Assembly: GCF_040712315.1 (NCBI RefSeq)
Contig: NC_134023.1
Coordinates: forward strand, 65,053,257-65,117,256
From: Castanea sativa
Taxonomy: Eukaryota; Streptophyta; Magnoliopsida; Fagales; Fagaceae
Length of the DNA: 64,000 nucleotides
Direction: 5' to 3'
Part shown: positions 32,333 through 42,839 of the stretch, one piece after another
Numbering within the stretch: position 1 is the first letter of the stretch
Layout: every line of letters starts with the position of its first letter
Translations under genes and position numbers: made by a program
The notes under the pieces: generated by a model
Told to the model about the DNA's origin: nothing
The model's database searches: none
The model's input: the letters and a program-made list of their open reading frames with translations, nothing else

Positions 32333-34729
32333 GTGTTGTTTACTTGTCTTTGATTTAATTCTTTCAATTAATTATGGACATGTTTTCTTTTAGTTTTTGG
32401 TTGTTTTATTTTCTTAAGTTGTTTTGTTTTAAAACAAAAAATCCAAAAACATTGAAAAATTGCAAAAAGACAAAAATATTTTATTTTGAGTCTTGTTTTA
32501 TTTTTCTTGAGGATTACATGAATTATGATATATCTCTCTTGATTTAGAACATGCTTGACATTATGGAGAAACTTGAATAGTATGTGTTATATAAGTGCTA
32601 AGCTATTTCTAATTTTGTGTGAGTATGTACTAGTTTGTACATGTACTCAAGGGTTAATTAAGAAATTGATATTTCTTGTTTGTGTACCCTCTATAGCTTA
32701 GTTAAGCATTGTCATGCATTGTTTTTGCGTTTTATTCATTAAGCATACTGTGTGCTTTTTAGTTTTGGTCATATTTTTTTTTAAACCAAAAAGATTTTTA
32801 TTTCTTTTGTATTACACATCATGGATATGTATTTGAGGTTGGCCATAGTATTTTTACATAACTTGTTTATGTACTTTGTTTAGTTTGGATGAGCTTATTT
32901 TTTGTACTTTACTAGTTTGAGCTTTGTAGTGCATGTTGTGTGGGAAGATGTTTATAGTTTTTGATCACTTTGTCTTGATCTTGAAGTCACATGCCTTTGA
33001 TTGTCAGACTTGATCTTAATGAGAAAGACATAAATAACCATCTCGCCACTGTTTACTAGCTAATCATGAACACCTTAGTGCACATCGTAAGATTTTGTGC
33101 TTGAGAAAGTGTAGCACATACACAAAAAGAACATAAGGTGTAGCCTCGGTTTAATGCTAAAATTGGTGTGTACATTATTGGACTAATTCTTAATAAGTTT
33201 CTGATCAAATAAAATTGGTGTGTACATTATGAGGCAAATCAAGAAACTTACATGATTGCAAACTTTTATTCTAGGAGATGTGAGAGTTATATGATGCAAC
33301 TCTTTAAGGGATAGTATCTTTTGAATTTATGTGATGAATTTTGTAGAAATTGTGATTGATGTCTGTCTACTTATCACCTCACATGTATCTCAAGCTCTTG
33401 CTAGTTGCACACACAACACAAGTTACTCTTTGTTAAACTTGGTACATGTTATTGTGTGTGATCTTGTAATGGCCACCCAAGATTATGTGTTCTATGGTGT
33501 TTGATGCAAAATTTGGAAGATCTGGGTTGAATTTAAGTGTTTTTGAAAATCTTTTAAGCTCATACTCATGCATTTCGTTCATGAAATACTATGCTTTGAG
33601 GAGTTTTTGCTTTAAATTGTTGTGTTTTTCAAAAATTTGATTTTTCCAGATTTTCGATCAATCGAAACTGTTTCTCGACCGATCGAAATTGTGATTAAAA
33701 TTTTGGTTTGAATCTGTCTGGCTTGATCGATGCTCGACCGATCGAAACTAAAAAATTTTCAGTTTCTAAGTCTTTGACCAAATTTTTTTTCATGCATCAT
33801 TTGTGTTTAGGATTTACATGCATTGCATTGATTTTTGTATCCATCTTGCAATTTTGCAGTCATATCTCTCATTGTTTTCACACATACCATGCATACACTT
33901 TGCTAAATTGGGTACTCTTCTTGATTTAAAAATTGATTGATTAATTTTTGAGTCTTTTGTACATTCTAGTATATGCTATTTTTTATGTGTAAACTATAAA
34001 AAATATTTTTCTTAAGAGATATGATGGATAATCAATGTGCGAATATTTTCTCTACTCATGCAACTGTTCATGGGTCACATAGTGTCAAGTTTGCATTTAT
34101 TGAAAGAGAGAATATTTTTCTTCAAGTGAATCCTCATTTTTTTGAGTTTGGTTTGTTTATTTTTATTTCTCCCCACCTCCTTTATTTTTCCCCAAAATTA
34201 TTTTTCCCAAACATTGTTTTGTTTTTCCCATTTTTATAGGGGGAATAAAGTTTTTTTAACCTTTGTTGTTCATAGGGGGAGTTGTCTCTATTTTCTATAG
34301 AGTTATCTTGTTTTGTGTTCTCTTAATTCTCTATTTCCTCTTGTTCTTTGTTGAGTTGTTACTCTTTATTTGAGTTATCTTTGTCAATACGTGACAAAAA
34401 TGGGGAGATTTAAATGAAATGTGGGAATATGTGTAGAAAATACAAGAATGTTCTGTTTATGGGGAGTTGAAATTGTTTTTGATGTATCTAACTTAGGGGG
34501 AGAGTTGGTTTGCATATTTGTTGTTTTACTATTTTTCTGTCACACATGTGTTTATGTGTTTGTTAAGTGTTACAGGAATATAAAGGTTGATTCAGTCGTG
34601 CCGCTGTCTACACTTGCAACTGATAGATAGTAGTTAGGTTGAATTGAGTTTAGTGCTTTTTAAATCTGATTGGGCCTTTTTTTAACTTTGAGCATTTCAT
34701 GTTTGTGATGTGTTTTGTCACGGATTGCC
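32333..34729 (+). other. Non-coding interior of the gag-only element
   Basis: 2.4 kb without a credible ORF. It includes T-rich sequence, more CGATCGA-like motifs near 33655-33750 and repeated AGGGGGA purine tracts (about 34238, 34274, 34496), typical of the region before a 3' LTR. Confidence 0.6.
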
Positions 34730-34741
34730 AAAAGGGGAGAT
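34730..34741 (+). other. Polypurine tract of the gag-only element
   Basis: AAAAGGGGAGAT directly before the 3' LTR start TGTTAGG. Confidence 0.8.
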
Positions 34742-35668
34742 TGTTAGGTTTTAAGATCTTAGGGATTAAGGTATTAGAACTTCAATGTGTATTGTGTTGG
34801 CAAACCATGATCAAAAATTTAGTTTAGATTTAGACTTGCTCAAAGTTTGGTTTAATGTAAGTTTGGAATCGAGTAGTTGCAGGAAATTACTGTTCTATTT
34901 CTGCACGGCTCGATCGATCGAAGAATAGACTCGATCGATCGATAATCGTACATCAGAAATTTTTTGTAGAATTTTAAGTCGGCCCAAACACAGTTCAAGC
35001 CTATTTAGGATTAGAGTTTCAGATCTACTTCTCCCACTATATAAAGGAAACCATAAGCACGTTTTTAAAGACTTCTAAGAGAGAGAAGAGTGTGTCTCTT
35101 TTTGGATCTAGGGTTTGTACCCAAAATCTCTCTAGAGTCTTTGTTGCTTATGTTGCTGTTTTTGTGAATCTCTTGTGAGATCAGAAAGGTGTTTGCCTTC
35201 ACACAAGCTTAGGATTATCAAGAAGAAGATTTCTTCGAGAGCTTGATGATTGTTCAGTTGCTGCCATAAGAGCTTAAAGATAAACAAGCGGGGGTGCTTG
35301 TACTTGCTAGAGAATCCAAGAAAGAAGGAGTCAGTGGTCTCGGAGCTTGCACGTGGTCGTGTCAGTAAGTTCTACTGGTGAGTAGCAATAGGATGTTAGT
35401 GGTCTAAATCGCTATTATACACTTCGATTCTTTCATAGTGGATTCAGGTTTACCTTGAGGATAGCTAGGTTAAATCCTCCCCAGGTTTTTTTACTGGTTT
35501 GATTTTTCTGGGTCATCATATCATTGTGTTATTTATTTTTCCGCTGCTTTGCATGATATGATTATATGATTGTGTTAACCTAGATCTGGAATTTGGACTA
35601 AGTAATAACTTGGCTTGTTAACTAGGTTAATCCAATTGTGTGTTAAAGGGGTCTAAACAAACTCTACA
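34742..35668 (+). repeat. 3' LTR of the gag-only element
   Basis: 927 bp, TGTTAGG...CTCTACA, pairing with 30402-31328 and followed by the GAGTA target duplicate. Confidence 0.92.
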
Positions 35669-36101
35669 GAGTATATATGCAAATGTGGGGTTTGTATATG
35701 CATATGTTGTAACAAGTTAGTGTATATATGCTAGGATTTTTTTTTTTATTACAAAAAGTAAAAAATATTTAAGATATATTTGTATTGTTAGGCTTTTATC
35801 ATGGATATTTTTGTTGTTGTTTGGTTTCATATTTTTCATTATAGTTTTGTTAGAATGATTTGAAATTTCGTAGTGGGGGTGAGTTTTGTCTTTAGTTTTT
35901 TTTTTATTTGTTTGAGTATAAAATGATAATGATTGAGTGTGTTTGTATGTGATGTGGAGTGAGTATATGCAAATGTGGGGTGTGTTTGATGTAAGAAGTT
36001 GTAATTTTTGTACTTTGAGTACATAAAAATGTTTTGTAATTGTGTTAAAATATGTTACTAACATATTACCCTTGACTCTAATAGGTTCACAATCTCTAAA
36101 G

Positions 36102-36578
36102 AATATTAACATAAATGTATACTACGGCGGACCCCTTTTCAATCCTGAATAGATTGACGGATTCCCATTTCAAGGGCCGAGTATCGAATGCTTTTACATG
36201 ATGATACGTCGTAAGTTGAAGACATTGAATGATTTGAAGATGAAAATAATGAAAGAACTGAGTTTGAGCCCTACTTGTCATGACATAAATATTATTTATC
36301 GTTACTCACAAGAAGTCCATCATGAACGGATAAATTACAAGTACATGGCGATCTAAGAAGATAAACATGTAAATGTCATGTTTAATAGGATCCATAAAAT
36401 GCCCCAAGTAAATGCTGCTAAGTTGTACGTAAGTTTCGAGCTGCTCGCAAAAGTTGATGTCGAGGAGTTGCAACAAACAACTACATCTTTGCAATTTCTA
36501 GGTGGCCGCCACGTGGAAAAGCGTCACATCAGATCTAATCAGAACATGAAAATCGAGTCTTTAAGACTCGATTTATAG
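36102..36578 (+). pseudogene. N-terminal fragment of a MULE transposase-type protein, with two stops, running into the TIR
   Basis: One frame from 36102 to 36578 reads VYYGGPLFNPE, then IDGFPFQGPS, a KTLNDLKMKIMKELSLSP helix, INIIYRYSQEVHHERINYKY, MFNRIHKMPQVNAAKLYVSF and VDVEELQQTTTSLQF. The frame is broken only by TAG (36150-36152) and one TAA near 36342. This ubiquitin-like-fold N-terminal region is common ahead of MULE transposase and SWIM domains in woody plants; that assignment is from memory. After TTSLQF the frame enters the TIR and ends, so the catalytic region has been deleted. The upstream T-rich, intron-like sequence and the CT-rich leader near 30060-30110 would be the original 5' end, now split by the retrotransposon. 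Confidence 0.6.
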
Positions 36579-36687
36579 GTTCAAAATCGACTCTCTAAAA
36601 GTCGAGATGTTAGTATTATATAAACATTTGAAACAATACCTACTAACTATATTCTTGAGCAATTATGGCTAATTGCCCATTTTCGCC
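36493..36687 (-). repeat. Right TIR of the MULE
   Basis: Inverted copy of 29620-29815, including the CCACGTGG palindrome, and followed by the AAGCCCCTAC duplicate at 36688-36697. Confidence 0.9.
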
Positions 36688-36701
36688 AAGCCCCTACTCG
36701 T

Positions 36702-39700
36702 TCAATTTCCTAAAGAAATTGATGGGGAGTGCGCAATCTTACCCCAATCTTCACCCACTTCCCTTTCGCATCTTTTCGATAAGATGGGACCTCCTAAAAT
36801 TCCCAGTTTCTGCAAAGAGGTAAGGTTACAGATCCACTCCGGTAAAGCCGACAAACTTGGACAATTTTCAATCCAAAGCCTTTACAAAGAGGTGAGATGT
36901 TGAATCCCCACCGGTAGAGTGGCCAAATTTGGAAGGTTGTAGAACCCTAGGTTGCGAAGGCTCTGAAGGCCAAGCCATTCCATCTCATCTCCATCGTTTG
37001 TTAAATCAACTTCTTTAGAACCATTAACTGTCAAATTCTTAAGGGTCGTGAGATGTCGAGAGAGTGGGAGAGGACCACAACAATTATTTATCGTTAAATC
37101 TTGGAGAGAAATGAGGTTGCACATTAACTCCTTGGGCAGAGTTTCCTCCATATCCCAAATTGACATGGAATTCAATTTGGAGAAAGGGATGAACGAGGAA
37201 GCGGAAAGTGTAGAAGAAGAAAAGGTTGATGTTGCTGCTATTGATGTTAGGTTCTCTAGGGTTGCCGTGTTTATCACCTCCATTCTCAGTGTTTGCTCCA
37301 ATGGCTTCAAGCTACATTTACCCAACTCTAGCTTTTTGAGATTTGGAAAGAGAGGTAAGCATATTAGCTTAGGGCATTCCCAAATGTGTAAGTAGGAAAG
37401 ATGAGGAAATGAAGGCAGAGAATGATTATGGAAGTCCTCAACAGAATCCCTTTGCCACCATCCTTTTAGATTAGGGCAATATTCAATTCTGAGTTACTCT
37501 AGAGATGGGAGGAATGAAGAACCAGAGAACTCCCCGTTGTTTTCTCTCTCTGATATGTACTCCAAATCATTCATTTGTTCAAGAAAGAGAGTTTTGAGAG
37601 AATGAAATTGATCCAATGGTGGAAGATGTTGGCATTTGTTACATACATCTAAGGACAAGTTTACGAGATTTGAAAGCGAAGAACTAACACTTGGAAATTT
37701 CACTCCCCCATATCTATCTAAACACAATTGTTGAAGATTTGAAGGTGGGCTGTGTGGGAGCAAGGCTACAAGTGACTCTTCATCGTACCCAACGTTGGAC
37801 TTATCCACGCCATTTTCTTTTATCCATCGTAATGTCAATCCTTGAAGACGTTGTTTCTCTTTCATATTTGCATCCTTAGATTCTAATGCAGCATCTTTTC
37901 CATGTCTCAATCCTCTAATTACTAGTGTTCCTCTCAACTCGTTTAGCTCGTAGAGTTCCTTCAATCCGCTATTACGCCTGAAGGCAAAACAAGTATTCTT
38001 ACTTATCACAAATTGTGACAATGTCCATAGCTTAGTCAATTGCCCTAGTCCACGTGGCATTTGAGTCAAATCCCAACATCCATCTATCTCAAGATACCTG
38101 AGGTTGAGTAATTTATTAATATCTTTAGGCAATTCTTTAATTAGATGACATCCAGTGAATCTCAATGTTTGTAAATTATGCAATCTTGTGATGGAATTGG
38201 GAAGAATCTTGATGGAAGTATTGGATAGATCGAGATATCTTAAATGCCTCAACTTCCCGATAGAACTTGGAATTGTTTCAATCCTCATTTCATGTAGATC
38301 CAACAAGCGTATGAACTTAAAACTTGAAACAATTGCATTACAAGTTGACTTATCCAAAATTGCATATGAATATCTTGATTCATTTGGTAAATGAAATGTC
38401 CTTATCCTGCTTGCTTTATACAATGAGACTAGAATTTTCGATGATAAGAGAAACATTCTATCAAATGACACATGACGAGTTTTCTCATGAATGCCTTCCT
38501 CTTTTGAATAAAAAGTGGCAATGTCAGATGCTGCTACTGATTTTGCAAGATCATGCATAAGGTTGTGCGTTTTAAATTTTCAACATCCTGAAAGAATGAT
38601 CTCCAAAGTAAATCCATAAAATAGCCATGACCAATATCTTCCAAGCATTGGTTTGGACTTGAAGACCTAATGAACCCTTGCGCCATCCACATTTTAATCA
38701 ACGTTGTTTTATGAATTTCGTAATCTTTTGGAAATAAACAACAATAAGCAAAGCACTGCTTTAAATATGATGGAAGATGATAATAACTTAATTTAAGTGT
38801 TTGCAAGATATCAACTTCTTTCAAAAATTCATTATTCTTAAATGACAACCAATCTCTTTCAGAATTTTTAAATATAATAGACTTCCTATACTCCTTATGG
38901 GGAGAGGGACTCCTCTACAGTTCTCAATTATTTCCATTCCAATTGACTTGATTGTTGGATTCTTTGGCTCTTGACCATTTTCAAAAGCCATTTGCTTAAA
39001 TAAAATCCAAGCATCATCTACATTTAAACCCTTTAAAATGTATTGTTGCATAGGTTGTACAATCTTTGCAACCTTCTCCTCACGTGTTGTCACTAAAATT
39101 CTACTGCCTTTTGCACCACTCATTAAAAGATTTTTTAGGTTAAGCCATTTTTGACAATTATCATTCCATACATCATCCAACACAAGTATCTCTTTCCATC
39201 AATTTCTTTCTTAAGCTCCTTAACCAGAGTGTTCATTTCAAGGTTTTTTGGTTTTTCATTTTTGGCACACTATAATTTTCTCAACAATTACTCGTACCTC
39301 AAAGTCATCAGAGACATACAACCAAAATTTTTGGTCAAAATGTTTATTAATTTTTTCATCATTGAATACAAGTTGAGCTAACGTGGTTTTCCCTAACCCT
39401 CCGATTCCAACTATCGGAAGAATTGAAACATTCTCCTCAACATTAGAATCCAAAAGAATTCCTATAATTGCCCTTTTATCATTCTCTCTCCCAATAACAG
39501 TTTCAGCACATACAAAAGAATGAGTCTCTCTTGCCTATTCCTAACTTGTGTCTCCTCAAGATGCTCCTCAAAGTGGAATAGCTCCCTATCCCTTCCTATA
39601 GTATCTAGCCTCTCCATCATTGCCTTAACTTCATGAGCCATTTTAAGTGCATATGCATGCGGGTTCGATTCGGAAAAGTAGATGCATACCTTGTTGGACA

Positions 39701-39992
39701 TCTTATTTTGGCCCATCATCACTTCTCGTTGTAAAGCTTCAGTGGAGATATCATCTAGCAAATCATCTGCTTCATAAATGGCATCATTCAGTCTTTTCAG
39801 CCACTCTTTGACTTGATTGGTCTGCTCCTTCTTCTCTGCATCTAGAAGCACAGCCTTGATTGTGGAAACCCTCTCCCCGAGTGTAACAATCTCGTCTTTG
39901 ACACCTGAGAGTAGTCCAAGCTCTTGGACTGCTAGGTCACCTGTTTTCTCAATGATTCGCGCAGCAACGTCAAATAGAACTCCTTCCGCCAT
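36702..39992 (-). pseudogene. Decayed CC-NB-ARC-LRR (CNL) disease-resistance gene
   Basis: The start ATG at 39992 gives MAEG, as in the intact relative. Visible in order: coiled coil with YEADDLLDDISTEAL; P-loop GIGGLGKTTLAQL near 39400; FDQKFWLYVSDDF; kinase-2 LDDVWND near 39180; GSRILVTTRE; GVPLPI; CFAYCCLFPKDYEIH; MHDLAKS near 38550; LRRs to a C-terminal RCEREVGEDWGKIAHSP segment and TGA at 36704-36702. Breaks: frameshifts near 39532, 39267, 39185 (a small deletion inside kinase-2), 38870 and 38575, and in-frame TAA at 37494-37496 and 36882-36884. The 5' region resembles that of the intact gene, so this was a complete copy and not a retroposed one. It cannot make a full receptor; a truncated CC protein from the first ORF (to 39462) is conceivable but unproven. 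Confidence 0.92.
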
Positions 39993-40770
39993 TTCCAACT
40001 GTGAATTGAATGAATACTATCTTTGTGAGAAGGGTAAGATGAGAGTGATATTTGTGAAGAGAACGTACTAGCTAGGCAAAGTGACCAATATATATTACTC
40101 TGCTCTGTAGTGTTTGCATGATAATAACACACATATTCTTTGCGTATAAACAATGACAACAAAATATGCTCTCCTCTACTTTCACAAGACTCGGCTTCTT
40201 ATGTCTGAATTTGATTCTTTTCTTGTAATCAAAATATGCTCCTTCATGTTCACATGTCAGCTTGTTCTCCCCTTCACATTCACGTTACCATTATATTTGT
40301 TCTCCTTTAAAATCAATTCTAAAAAATTATGCAAAGCAAAAGCGACCGTAATCTATCAAGAATCTAATTATTACAAGTCTTATATAGATTTATAATTATC
40401 TAGACTCTAATACAACTTTTGTATTTTATAAGAGCCTTCTCCAAATATTTGTGGGGTCAAGAATCCAACTACAGCCCTTTCTTTCGTCTTTAAAAGCCAC
40501 ATCAGAATACTGAAAACATAGATTGAAGGAAGGAATAAAGGAATAGATAAAGCCACTAAGGCTCAAAGTAAGGAAGCTTTAATTATGTTTTATTGCTTCC
40601 ACTTGCATCAAATTTCTAGCCTAATCTCTAACGTAAAGTGAAAGTCAAACCAAAGAGTGCTGTAGGTTGTAGCTAAACTGGACACTCACTTTTTTTTTAA
40701 TTATTATTTTAAAAGCACAAGATGAATCCGAAACTGATAAAAACAAAAGAAAGAAAAAGACAAAAGTGAG
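39993..40770 (-). promoter_or_regulatory. 5' region of the decayed NLR
   Basis: The leader just above the ATG resembles the intact NLR's (TTGAATGAATNCTAT, GTAAGATGAGA), and the string GACCAATATA (40083-40092) is conserved with 58936-58945. On the minus strand this gives a TATA-like TATATTGGTC about 95 bp before the ATG in both genes. Farther upstream no motif was recognised. Confidence 0.45.
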
Positions 40771-41245
40771 ATGAAAAAAAAAAAAACCCAAAACAATAGT
40801 AAACGTGCAGATCGATTAATTAGTAAAAGAGAGAAAAAATCAAAGAAAAAAGGATTAAAAAAATTAGTTAGCAGAAGAACAGGGGCATTTTGGGCCGCTC
40901 CTGTTCATGAGCTACCCCCTCCCCTCAGTTTTCTTCCCTATTTTGGGAGAAAACATTTTGGTAGACCAGAAGAGAAAACATTTGGGCCTATCACTTATTT
41001 TTCTCTCATTTCTCCCAACCAAACACTTACTAACAACACGTTCTCTCTACTTTTCTCTCCTGAATTTTCTATCCTCCCTAAAATTCCTCAAAACAAATAC
41101 ATCCTTAGAGTTCAAATCTCTAACCTTAATTATTAAATTATAAAAAAGAAAAGAAAAGTAAAAGTCTAAAAAGCATCATGTGGACCTCAACTAGTACCTT
41201 GCATACAAAGTTAGGAAACTTGTTACGTGCTAATAATAGTGTATA
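40771..41245. repeat. Direct duplicate, left copy
   Basis: Resembles 42440-42795 in order. Shared marks are AGGGGCATTTTGGG/AAGGGCATTTTGGG, AGAAAACATTTTGGT, CTTTCTCTCTACTTTTCTC-like and AGAGTTCAAATCTCTAACC. Plus-strand ORFs across it are not preserved in the other copy. Confidence 0.65.
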
Positions 41246-42439
41246 TTACCGAAGTTTTTTTGAGAATCGTATATTACCGAAGTTGTAGATTGTAGTCTTA
41301 AATTCGTTTTTTTTTTTTTTTTTTTTTTTTTCCATTCTTAGAAAGAAAAAATGTACAACATAATTTATAGATCTCATCTCATATCTAATTTCCTAAGCTA
41401 AAGATTTTTGTTTTCCCCTAGGCCTAGTAAGGTTCTTTCTTCTTTATTAATAACCAAGCCCATCCCATCTGTAAATAACCAAGCCCTTAACCCAGTCTCC
41501 TTACTAATAACCCACAATCCAACCCAAAACACTTCTTTCACTGACCCGATCCAATTAAAACAAAACAAAAATCCCAAACCACTCCCCCACCAAAATAAAA
41601 GTTTCAGGCCCAATCCCATCGAGCCCACTAGCCCACATGTGTATCTCTAAGCTTGAACAAATCAGCATTTATCAACTGGCTCAACTTTATAACAGTCTTC
41701 ATATGGTGCAAACTTTTTGAGGTCCAAATACTGCGCTTTGTGACTGAATAGAAACGGGTATGAACTTTTATCAAAAAGAAAAAGAAAAAAAGAAACCGGT
41801 GTGAACAAATAGCAGCTGACATTGACAGTTGACAGATGTCCAAGTACAAATTTTAATCATAAGGAGAGGCACCTATATTGGGTGAGTTAACTGGAGCTAA
41901 CGGGTAACAATTAAGCAGGCAAGATATTCCTCTCCAATTTTTTCACAAGCCAATTATCAAATGCATAAATATGTAATTTACAAAGACTAATCATTATATT
42001 CTATAAAACTTCTCTCACATAGTCACATGAAGCTTGATTTGTGCATTCTTTTCAACCAAGTTTATATTGATCTATAAATTAATGAAATGTACCCAAAAAA
42101 AGAAAGTATTTATGGACGATTTAAACTAAAGAAGATATTACTGTTAAATTCACCATTTCACTATTTAATAAAAACTTGAAATTTTTCGAAGTGATTTGTC
42201 ATGGTATCAAAGTAGGAAGTTTTGAGTTCAATCCTCTATTTCCACCTTATCCCCAATAAAAATTTTTCACATTTTGAGCCCTAGTTAACAATGGCAACAC
42301 AAGCGGCTAAAATGTAAAAGAAAAGTTAAATTTAACATTTTCTAAAAGTTTAAGTTTTTGGAAGAATCAATAACTTATCAATAACCAACTTATAAAATAC
42401 TAATGGTATATAGGTAACAACAAAATCCATTTTCAAAAA
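41246..42439. repeat. Spacer with an NLR-tail fragment between two direct duplicates
   Basis: Holds a T run at 41307-41331 and, from about 41650, sequence resembling 4270-4760 and 22590-22870, the start of the tail modules. At 42143-42235 a TGTTAAATT...GTCA stretch is followed by TGGTATCAAAGTAGG. It resembles a very short LTR plus Met-tRNA primer site, but no partner LTR was seen. Confidence 0.4.
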
Positions 42440-42795
42440 AATCAATTAGAAGAAGAACGTGTAAGGGCATTTTGGGTAGCTCCTATTTGTGAGCTTCTCC
42501 TCAGAGAAAACATTTTGGTGGACCTAAGGAGAAAATACCCGGGTCCTGCCACTTATTTTTCCTCCCTCTCTCACAACCAAACACCCACTAAAAACACTTT
42601 CTCTCTACTTTTCTCTCCTCAATTTTCCATCCTCCCTAAAATCCCTCAAAACAAACACATCATTAGAGTTCAAATCTCTAACCTTAATTATTAAAAAAAA
42701 AAAAGTGAAAGTCTAAAAATTATCATGTGAACCTCAGCTAGTACCCTGCATATGGAGTCAAGGGACTTGTTACGTGATAATTACTACCCCTATTA
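42440..42795. repeat. Direct duplicate, right copy
   Basis: Pairs with 40771-41245. Shorter, because parts of the middle are missing. Confidence 0.65.
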
Positions 42796-42839
42796 AAAAA
42801 ATAAAAAAAAATCCTAACTCTCTATATTAAAATCATTGC

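Larger units (their letters stand above)
30402..35668 (+). mobile_element. Non-autonomous LTR retrotransposon with gag only (TR-GAG/LARD type), nested in the MULE
   Basis: Two 927-bp direct LTRs (about 5 percent divergent by eye) are flanked by a perfect 5-bp duplication GAGTA (30397-30401 and 35669-35673). An iMet primer site follows the 5' LTR and a purine tract precedes the 3' LTR. The 3.4-kb interior has a single gag-like ORF (31388-32332) and no protease, integrase, RT or RNase H. The layout fits the terminal-repeat-with-GAG class, which must borrow Pol from an autonomous relative. The iMet primer site and the purine tract look Copia-like; lineage is not certain. Confidence 0.9.
29620..36687 (+). 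mobile_element. Mutator-like element (MULE), deletion derivative, carrying a nested LTR retrotransposon
   Basis: The ends GGCGAAAATGGGC and their inverse are parts of ~196-bp TIRs. A perfect 10-bp direct repeat AAGCCCCTAC flanks the element (29610-29619 and 36688-36697), matching the 9-11 bp duplications made by Mutator transposases. Removing the 5267-bp nested retrotransposon and its TSD leaves about 1.8 kb: left TIR, subterminal palindromes, a CT-rich leader, an intron-like T-rich stretch, a transposase N-terminal fragment and the right TIR. No catalytic transposase domain remains. The insertion site is 4 nt downstream of the stop codon of the decayed NLR (TGA at 36704-36702). Deleting the element joins that stop to 3'-UTR-like sequence at 29570-29609. 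Confidence 0.9.

Noticed and set aside
40771..41136. 121-codon plus-strand ORF beginning with a Lys run
   Set aside because: Poly-A derived start, and the frame is not kept in the duplicate at 42440.
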